Positions 57,551 to 64,000 of a stretch of DNA of 64,000 nucleotides are shown piece by piece. The stretch lies in NCBI GenBank assembly GCA_036346375.1, contig JAYEVE010000738.1:25017-89016 (forward strand), in the 5' to 3' direction. Each line of letters starts with the position of its first letter. The first letter of the stretch is position 1. Made by a program: the position numbers and the translations under genes. Below the pieces are notes generated by a model, which did no database searches, was not told the origin of the DNA, and saw nothing but the letters and a program-made list of their open reading frames with translations. This stretch comes from Guadua angustifolia. Its lineage: Eukaryota > Streptophyta > Magnoliopsida > Poales > Poaceae.

Positions 57551-58753
57551 TCAAACGGACTTGAGCAGCTTCAGCAGCGCCGCCGCCCTCGCCTTGGTCT
57601 TGGGCCTGGCGCCGCACTGGCTCTGCAGCAGCAGCAGCAACTGCGTCACAAGGCCGGCGCCGACCGCCTCGCTCCGCGCGTCCCGCGACTCCCTGCACAC
57701 GGCCAGCAGCGCCGCCACCGCGTGCTCGCTGCCCTCGTTGCTTGACGACATCATGAACACGTGCCTCACCAGGGCCCGCATTGCGCCCGGGGAGCGCTTC
57801 ACCGCCCTGCGTCCCGCCTCCGACGCGGACAGCGCCTCCACAGCCGCCAGCGCGCTCGGCACCGCGCCGCCACCCTTTCTCGCTGATGCCCACGACAGGT
57901 GCCTGAAGAGCGCCCCGACCGCGCCGTGGTGGATGGCACTGCCGCGCGCGGGCTCGGCGGAGCAGACCGCCGCCACGGCGCGCACCGCGGCCTGCGACGC
58001 TCGCGCGTCGGAGGCCGGCCCGTCTTGCTGCTGCAGGAGAGGCAGGAGCGCCTGCCACACACGCGGAGAGGCGGCCACGACGAGCGCCAGCTGCCTCGTC
58101 GCCGCGGCCGTGGCGATGATCTCCAGTAGGCGGCACAGGCCCAACTTGGCCCGGCCGTTGCCGCGCTCCAGGAGCCGGATGAAGGACGCCAGGTTGGCCT
58201 CCCTCTTGAGCATGTTGAGGCAGTCGAGCTGCGGCGCGGCGGCACTCGACGGCATGACGCTAAGCGCGCACTGCAGCGCGAGCTCCTCCACCTGGGCGTG
58301 GCACTCCGATGGCACTGGGCCGTGGAAGACGAGCTGCAGCAGCACCGGCAGGAATCCTAATTGGAGCATGCACGCGCGGCCAACGTCCGACTCGGACGCC
58401 AGCGTCATGACCTTCTTGAGCGCGCCAACCTTGGCGGTTGCGGTGGCATCGGGCTGGAGGCAACGCTTGAGTGCCGCAAGCGACGGTTCCTCCTCGTCGG
58501 CGGCCGTTGGCGATTCGGGGAGGTGGTGGTGGTCGGTGGAGAGCCAGCGCTCGATGAGGTGGCGCAGGGTGCGGTTCGGCACGAGCACGGTGGTGTCGCC
58601 GAGGGGCTGCATTGTGACGGGGCAGGTGCGGTGGCCAGCGGCGAGCCACCTCTCGATGCACGGCCGATCGTACGTCTGCCCCGTGCACAGCGTCACCGGG
58701 TCCGTGAAGATGTCCAGGCTGATCGGGCACCTGAACAGGTGCGGTATGGTCAT
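57551..58753 (-). CDS. U-box E3 ubiquitin ligase, PUB25/26-like, intronless
   Basis: Plant U-box protein expected to transfer ubiquitin from an E2 to targets in the cytosol; relatives act in stress and immune signalling. The chosen start is ATG 58753 (MTIPHLFRCPISLDIF), since the U-box begins at once; an upstream in-frame ATG at 58810 would add 19 residues. The U-box (residues ~4-75) shows FRCPISLDIFTDPVTL, TGQTYDRPCIERWL and TCPVTMQPL. Armadillo-like helices follow (ALKKVMTLASESDVGRA, LSASEAGRRAV, HAVAALLAVC), ending GLVTQLLLLLQSQC and LLKLLKSV. 400 residues, uninterrupted, very GC-rich, typical of this grass group. The 399-codon plus-strand frame is its shadow. Confidence 0.93.
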   Translation of the reverse strand: MTIPHLFRCPISLDIFTDPVTLCTGQTYDRPCIERWLAAGHRTCPVTMQPLGDTTVLVPNRTLRHLIERWLSTDHHHLPESPTAADEEEPSLAALKRCLQPDATATAKVGALKKVMTLASESDVGRACMLQLGFLPVLLQLVFHGPVPSECHAQVEELALQCALSVMPSSAAAPQLDCLNMLKREANLASFIRLLERGNGRAKLGLCRLLEIIATAAATRQLALVVAASPRVWQALLPLLQQQDGPASDARASQAAVRAVAAVCSAEPARGSAIHHGAVGALFRHLSWASARKGGGAVPSALAAVEALSASEAGRRAVKRSPGAMRALVRHVFMMSSSNEGSEHAVAALLAVCRESRDARSEAVGAGLVTQLLLLLQSQCGARPKTKARAAALLKLLKSV

Positions 58754-59300
58754 CTTTTGAACCAACAGATCAACAAGAATCCATCTCCAAACGAAAGAAC
58801 CTACACGCACACAAAAGTCGCACCGTCACAACTAATAACTTGTGTTCCCAAAGAAGAGATTAACCGATCAAGAAGCTACTCCAACTCATCATACCAATCA
58901 AGAACTCAACAAGAAACCAGCAAAATCTGATCAGACAAGGTTGCAACTTGCAAATGCAACAGGAGAGGTCAAGAAGCCTTTTAAATTTTCTACTTCTTAC
59001 AGAATGCAGTGATGCGCGGTAACAGAAACCTTTTTCAACTTGTTACAAGCACTCAGTCCCATCAAGAATCCATGGCTGTGTACTCATGCAATGTAACAGC
59101 AGATGAACCTGATGAAGTGACTACAGCAGAGTTACTGTACTGTGGCTTGCGACTGTGATTGTACTTGATTTAGATGATAAAGTAGGCGAAACAACAGGAG
59201 CTGCAACTGCACAGATGTTGCAGGATGGAAGGTTACAGTACTGGATATGGGTTCTCTCAGTCTCAGAGGAGAGAGAGAGAGAGAGAGAGAGCAAGTGAAA
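58754..59300 (-). promoter_or_regulatory. 5' flank and likely 5' UTR of the U-box gene
   Basis: Minus-strand upstream region, no coding signal. Contains a CT (GA on plus) microsatellite at 59270-59291, common in grass leaders. TATA not resolved. Confidence 0.45.
59270..59291 (+). repeat. (GA)11 microsatellite
   Basis: Uninterrupted gagaga run of about 22 bases, followed by further GA-rich sequence to 59325. Confidence 0.93.
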
Positions 59301-60854
59301 GGTCTGCGCGAGAGAAAGAGAGAGCAAGTGAAGGTTTGTGTACAAGGGTTATTGCAAGATAAAGGCAAAAGCCAAATGGAGAACTTTCTTTTGGTTGTAG
59401 TCATAGGAAAGGAAAGGTCTAGTGATTGGACCAGAACAGAGAGAGAGAAAAGCTGCAGCCTTAAAACGTGGGGACCGGTTGGAATGAAATTGACAGATTG
59501 GAATGGCTGAAGGGGCTGCTGCTCCTATTGCAATTAGCTAGGTTAAATATTAACTAATACTTGAATTAGCAGCTGTTGCAATTTGCAGCTTGCAAGATTC
59601 AAACAAATTTGCAGCCACGGCCAGCACAAAGACACACAAAGTTAAACTGTTTCTGAAAGTATATAAAGTTAAAATTTGACCCTTTTTTTAGAACGTTTAA
59701 CTTTGAACTGGATTTACAGGCAAAAAGTTTCGATTTCTCTACTAGATGTGTGTCCAGCATTGTCGCCAACTGTGGACTAGTCTGAACTCTGAACTTTTGA
59801 GCAGTACTCCATGTGTCATGATTATTCCATTTGCAGCAGACACAGTGGGAGGTGCGTATGATGTTAACATGGCACATGAGATATGAGTTATGACCTGAAA
59901 ATTGAGTGCTTAAAAAGCATTATGATGCACAAAAGCAAAATTATTTGGATCCTTTCCTTTCCGTTCATTCTTTATTTTTACTGAATCTGAATACAGCTAA
60001 ATACTTCTCATAAACTTATTTTCTCGGTAAGCTTGGTCCACTTGTCATTCAGTGTTAGTTACAACAATAACATGCTGCATATGGTAAAATTTCAGGAAAA
60101 TTACCCATTAAGCCGCAAGGGTTACACTGCTCCATGACAGGACGAGAGAATCTTTCTCGCAAGACAGACATCACTAGGTTACAAAATGTGACCTGTACAG
60201 TTGAAACTAAGAAATGCATTGGTTATTTGATTGGCGTCTCGAGCAGCCCACTGAAAATAAACAATGCAATTCTGTAGTAGGTGCTAATGGCGAATTATTG
60301 CGGCTTTGGCAGTGCAAAAGCCTGATGTTACACTGTGCTTTGAGACAGTCTACTAGTGTAGTCGGTGGAGGCAGCAGCATTTACAAAAATTAATTAAGGG
60401 ACTCCAATTCTCCATAAGGCTAGGCTATATAGAATGGTGATGTGAAGCAATTGATCATAGGCTCATAGGAGATGGAGGTGGCCAAATCTTTGGGAAAGTG
60501 AGAATGCCATGAACAGAACAGCATTCGCATGCATCATCGCATGTCCACTACAGTGATGACTATACAATTTGAGTTCCCTGCACGTCGTGCTCGGGAGTCT
60601 TTAGTGCTAGTTTAGAACACGAGTTTCACGTAAGGTCTTTACTTTTAGCATTACAAGATAAGACACAAACACACGTACACTATATATATACGAGTACGTC
60701 CTTTAGCACGCGATGGATGCCGAGCAATGATATGGATTTACACTACGCACTACTGTATATGTTGGTGCTTCTAAATTTTACTGGCATAGATTAATCGGGA
60801 AGTTTCAATCATAAGTCTTTGAGTTGCATACATGACAAATAAACGTACATTGTA
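59301..60854. other. Intergenic, nothing recognised
   Basis: AT-rich sequence with short frames only. TATA-like words occur (ctatatag at 60425, tatatatata near 60683) without a gene attached. Confidence 0.6.
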
Positions 60855-60947
60855 TTCCCTCTGTTCAAATTTATAAGGTGTATTTTTTGAATAGTTTTGT
60901 CTATAAATATAGGACTTATTTTATATTTCAATATATTATACCCCTAA
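60855..60947 (+). mobile_element. Stowaway-like MITE remnant
   Basis: ttccctctgttcaaatttataagg after a TA resembles one end of grass Stowaway elements. The matching right end is absent; a Tourist-type element follows at 60951. Confidence 0.5.
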
Positions 60948-60950
60948 TAA

Positions 60951-61181
60951 GAGCCTGTTTGGTAGAGCTCTAGATCCTAACTTCACCTGAGATCTGAAAC
61001 TTGTAGACTAAAATAAAGTGAATTAAGTTTATATTTTTGATCTTAAATGTAAACAAGATGATCCATCTAAACACTCGTAATGTACTTATAGCTCCAACTC
61101 TACAGATCTGGTGGAGCTAGGAATACCCAGCTTCGCCAGATCCACGGATCTAGTGAAGCTGGAGCTCTACCAAATACACCC
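60951..61181 (+). mobile_element. Tourist-type (PIF/Harbinger) MITE, 231 bp
   Basis: Left end gagcctgtttggtagagctc, right end (reversed) gggtgtatttggtagagctc, with internal complementarity (gatcc, gctcca). Flanked by taa on both sides (60948-60950 and 61182-61184), the PIF/Harbinger target signature. Confidence 0.85.
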
Positions 61182-61184
61182 TAA

Positions 61185-61610
61185 GTATCCATATTTACTT
61201 TTGTATTATCTGTATGCATGTATTGAATATAGTGCTGAAAAGAAACACCCTTACAAACTTACACTGAGGGATTACTTTAGCCATGCAATTATACAGAGAG
61301 TTTGGCTAGTTAATGAAACGATGGCGAACCGGGCTCGAAGTCAGAGGATAGAAAAGGCGAAATTAATGATTACACGAACTACCTGTAACCAGGGTTCTAA
61401 TTTTTTTCTGAAATTTCAGATTTCAGGCCTCCATAAAATCTAAACTACCAGCTGAATAAAAAAAATTAAAATTACTACAGTAATTTCATTTTTTCGATGG
61501 AATTTCATGAATTTTAGCCGATTTTTGAACTTTTAGGGCCGGATTTGACCGGATTTGGTCCAATAACCCATAAGAAAGTCATCTTCTATGAAAATTTGTT
61601 TAAAAAAATG
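61185..61610. other. AT-rich spacer, nothing recognised
   Basis: A 110-codon frame overlapping the MITE (61111-61443) has no domain and is not called. The rest is low-complexity. Confidence 0.6.
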
Positions 61611-62263
61611 TGTCGACGATCCGGGGTAGGGTCCCTCGCCGAGCTTACTTGTTGAATGAGGGATCAACCTAAGGCCCCTTTTCCGCAAGGGGTGCGCGTC
61701 TGAGAGTATGCCGAGCAAAGAAACAAGGTATGCGAGACAATCGGAAGGCACGGGGTCGATTTTAGCTGGTTCGGGCCTCTCTGTGGAGATAACAACCCCA
61801 CGCCCAAGAGATTTCACTAGTATGCGAAGATAAAAGCAATGCGCCGCCGGGCCCTTAGAGATCCTAGGAACCCGCGAGCGAAGCTCAGGCGTGAATGTAT
61901 GTGTGTATTACAGAAGGTCCCACCTCAATCCATCGTGGGAGGGAGTATTTATAGGGAATTACAGAGACAAATCATTTATTACGGGGCGCTCATCAGAGGA
62001 CGACGTGAGCAAGATTGCCGCGCGCCGGAACCACGCGATGTGGGCATTGAGTGGGCGCGACCAAGTCATGACCGATGATGCGCGCGGATCCCGGCGCGAT
62101 CCTTTAGCCGCCATGTGTTTAATGCCACGTCGCTTTGTCGAGGACCTCCGAGTGGCTTGCTTTCGGCCGGGTGCACTGGTCGGTCTGCATGCGTTGTCCG
62201 CAAGGGCATGGTCGGTTGGTGCCGAAGCCGATGGTCGTTTACGGAATTTCCCAATCCCCGACA
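61611..62263 (-). repeat. 3' LTR (653 bp) of the terminal gypsy-type element
   Basis: Plus strand TGTCGACGATCCGGGG...ATCCCCGACA. Its first bases recur at 63962 (tgtcgacgatccgg, then tagggtcc). Confidence 0.82.
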
Positions 62264-62282
62264 AGCTAGCCCCCGAGGCTTA
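62264..62282 (-). other. Polypurine-like tract before the 3' LTR
   Basis: Minus strand taagcctcgggggctagct directly precedes TGTCGGGG. G-rich but interrupted, so only probable. Confidence 0.55.
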
Positions 62283-62361
62283 AGGGGAAGTTGTTGATAT
62301 CGTGCCTTCGCCTTAAGCCTCTAGACACATAGGGAGAATTGGGACTTTGCAAAAAAAACTA

Positions 62362-63535
62362 TCGCAGATCCGAGCAACACTGGCTCGGGGAAGAGGATCC
62401 TGCAGCGAAGAGCTACTGCGGCATCCGAGCAACACGGCTCGGGGATCTCGCAGCGAAGAGCTACTGCGGCATCTAAGCAACACGGCTTGAGGATCTCGCA
62501 GCGAAGAGCTATCATGCGCATCCGAGCAACACCGCCGGGGACGAGGATCTCGCAACGAAGAGCTATCGCGCATCCGAGCAACAGGCTCGGGATCTCGCAG
62601 CCAAGAGCTACCGCGCATCCGAGCAACAGGCTCGGGATCTCGCAATAAGAGCTACTGCGGCATCCGAAAGCAACCCGGCTCGGGATCTCGCAATAAGAGC
62701 TATCGCGGCATCCGAGCAACACCGCCGGGGATCTCAGCCGAAGAGCTATCGCGGCATCCGAGGGGGGCTCGGGGATCTCGCAGTGAAAGAGCTGCTGCGC
62801 ATCCGAGCAACAGGCTCGGGATCTCGCAGTCAAGAGCTATTGCGCATCCGAGCAACACCGCCGGGGATCTCGCAATAAGAGCTACCGCGCATCCGAGCAA
62901 CAGGCTCGGGATCTCGCGGCAAGAGCTATCGCGGCATCCGAGCAACATTGCTCGGGATCTCGCAGCGAATAGCTATCGCGCATCCGAGCAACAGGCTCGG
63001 GGCTCTTGCAATAAGAGCTATCGCGGCATCCGAGCAACAGGCTCGGGATCTCGCAGCTTAAAAAGTTATCTGCGGCATCCGAGCAACATTGCTCGGGATC
63101 TCGCAGCGAATATCTATCGCGCATCCGAGCAACAGGCTCGGGGCTCTTGCAAATAAGAGCTATCGCGCATCCGAGCAACAGGGCTCGGGATCTCGCAGCC
63201 AAGAGCTATGCGCGCATCCGAGCAACATGTCTCGGGGACGAGGATCTCGCAATAAGAGCTATCATGCATCCGGCGGCAGGCTCGGGATCTCGCAATAAGA
63301 GCTATCTGCGCATCCGAAAGCGGCCAGGCTCGGGGATCTCGCAGCCAAGAGCTACTGCGCATCCGAGCAACATGTCTCGGGACGAGGATCTCGCAGCGAA
63401 GAGCTATCGCGTATCCGAGCAAAGACGGCTCGGGGATCTCGCAGACGAAGAGCTATCGCGCATCCGAGCAACAGACTCGGGATCTCGCAGTCAAGAGTTA
63501 TCATGCATCCCAAGCATGAGTCAAATGCTTGGGGA
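62362..63535 (-). repeat. Tandem array of about 25 hairpin-forming ~47-bp units
   Basis: Plus-strand unit: catccgagcaacaggctcgg, g(g)atctcgcag, c(g/c)aagagcta, tcgcg(g). Within most units ccgagc and gctcgg are complementary arms around a 5-7-base loop. About 25 units average 48 bp. A higher-order duplication of a two-to-three-unit block (near 62943 and 63084) is visible. All frames give repetitive peptides with no consistent frame, so it is not coding. Confidence 0.88.
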
Positions 63536-63579
63536 ACGGACGACGAGACATGCTCGAATCGCCAGATCTCGGACATGGA

Positions 63580-63800
63580 CTAGACGCCGGGGAACTAATC
63601 GGGCGCAGAAGAGACTTGCGCCGAAGCGAAGGGCCCGCCAATGCGGAACATGGACAACCCCGCGAAACGCATGCTCGGGAAGAGACTTCGCGCGCGAAGC
63701 GAAGGACGTGCTCAGCCATGAACATGGATGCCCGAGCGAAACGCGTGCTCGGGGAAGAGGTCTCGCCGAGCGAAGGACGTGTTTCGGCGCGGGACATGGT
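63580..63800 (-). repeat. Second, longer-unit repeat block beside the hairpin array
   Basis: Three imperfect ~95-100-bp units sharing gaagagact(t)cgc, gaagcgaaggac, gaacatgga and, in two, cgaaacgc(a/g)tgctcgggga. The same arm pair (cccgagc/gctcggg) appears with a longer loop near 63740. Confidence 0.7.
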
Positions 63801-63941
63801 CTCTGTGGCCTTCCGGATCGGGCCACACCGCCACGCCACGGCCAGTAGCACACGCCGCCGCCCTCCACGCCGCCAAGATGTAGAGGTCTCGATTGACTTG
63901 AGAATTCGGCATCCTCGTGATTCTCGCGAAGGACTCGGCCG

Positions 63942-63960
63942 GTCCCCACGGACGGCGCCA
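63942..63960 (-). other. Primer binding site of the terminal gypsy-type element
   Basis: Minus strand TGGCGCCGTCCGTGGGGAC, one base after the LTR end CGTCGACA. Confidence 0.8.
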
Positions 63961-63961
63961 T

Positions 63962-64000
63962 TGTCGACGATCCGGTAGGGTCCTCGCCGAGCTTACTTGT
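63962..64000 (-). repeat. Inner end of the 5' LTR, truncated by the window
   Basis: tgtcgacgatccggtagg... repeats the start of 61611-61650 with small gaps. Confidence 0.85.

Larger units (their letters stand above)
61611..64000 (-). mobile_element. Minus-strand gypsy-type non-autonomous LTR element, cut by the window edge
   Basis: On the minus strand: 5' LTR (only its last 39 bases, 64000-63962), primer site TGGCGCCGTCCGTGGGGA, an interior of ~1.7 kb made largely of tandem arrays, a purine-rich tract, and the 3' LTR (62263-61611, TGTCGGGG...CGTCGACA). No gag or pol. The primer site is of the gypsy/Tat kind. The target duplication cannot be checked because the other end is outside. Confidence 0.8.

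Noticed and set aside
57561..58760. 399-codon plus-strand frame
   Set aside because: Exact antisense shadow of the U-box gene. Ser/Ala/Arg-rich composition arises from its GC-rich codons; no domain.
62362..63535. CRISPR-like array (regular repeats with short variable parts)
   Set aside because: The variable parts are drifted repeat sequence, not unique spacers. It lies inside an LTR element in plant DNA with no cas genes.

Overview
The window is plant nuclear DNA from a grass. The evidence is GT-AG spliced genes, a plant MAPKKK and a plant U-box E3 ligase, Tourist/Stowaway-type MITEs and grass-type LTR retrotransposons. The repeat families look rice-like (Oryza or a close relative), but the species cannot be fixed from sequence alone. 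Only two host genes look full length: an 11-exon MAPKKK of the YODA/MAPKKK3 group (9827-15788, +) and an intronless U-box/armadillo-type E3 ligase of the PUB25/26 group (57551-58753, -). Almost everything else is mobile DNA.

Layout. 1-4925: 3' part of a decayed Ty3/gypsy chromovirus with its 3' LTR. 6069-8927: a 5'-truncated L1-type LINE with an exact 14-bp target duplication. 9827-15788: the MAPKKK gene. 16530-57302: one nested block, opened as follows. A Stowaway-like MITE (halves at 16530-16593 and 57096-57302) contains a hAT transposon (16594-57095). The hAT contains (a) a 27-kb Ty3/gypsy element of the Tat type (18056-45210, duplication aagtg), itself split by a 12.3-kb pol-less copia-like element (21957-34252, duplication ccaac), and (b) a minus-strand pol-less copia-like element (45315-~54499). 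The second copia carries a 941-bp hAT element (47351-48291, duplication accacaag), a Helitron (51682-52822) with three copies of a GDSL-lipase start, and a citrate-binding-protein-like gene with its intron, lying where pol would be expected. 57551-58753: PUB gene. 60951-61181: a Tourist-type MITE. 61611-64000: a minus-strand gypsy-type element whose short interior is almost entirely a tandem array of hairpin units; its second LTR runs off the window.

The host genes have no visible functional link. Of most interest are captured host genes inside retrotransposon and Helitron, phased or arrayed motifs inside LTRs and interiors, the hairpin array, the spliced antisense ORF of the Tat element, and the candidate subterminal transposase-binding repeats of the hAT. 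Three apparent one-base losses in the MAPKKK ATP-loop region, together with run-length differences between paired LTRs, suggest that some frameshifts here may be assembly errors.
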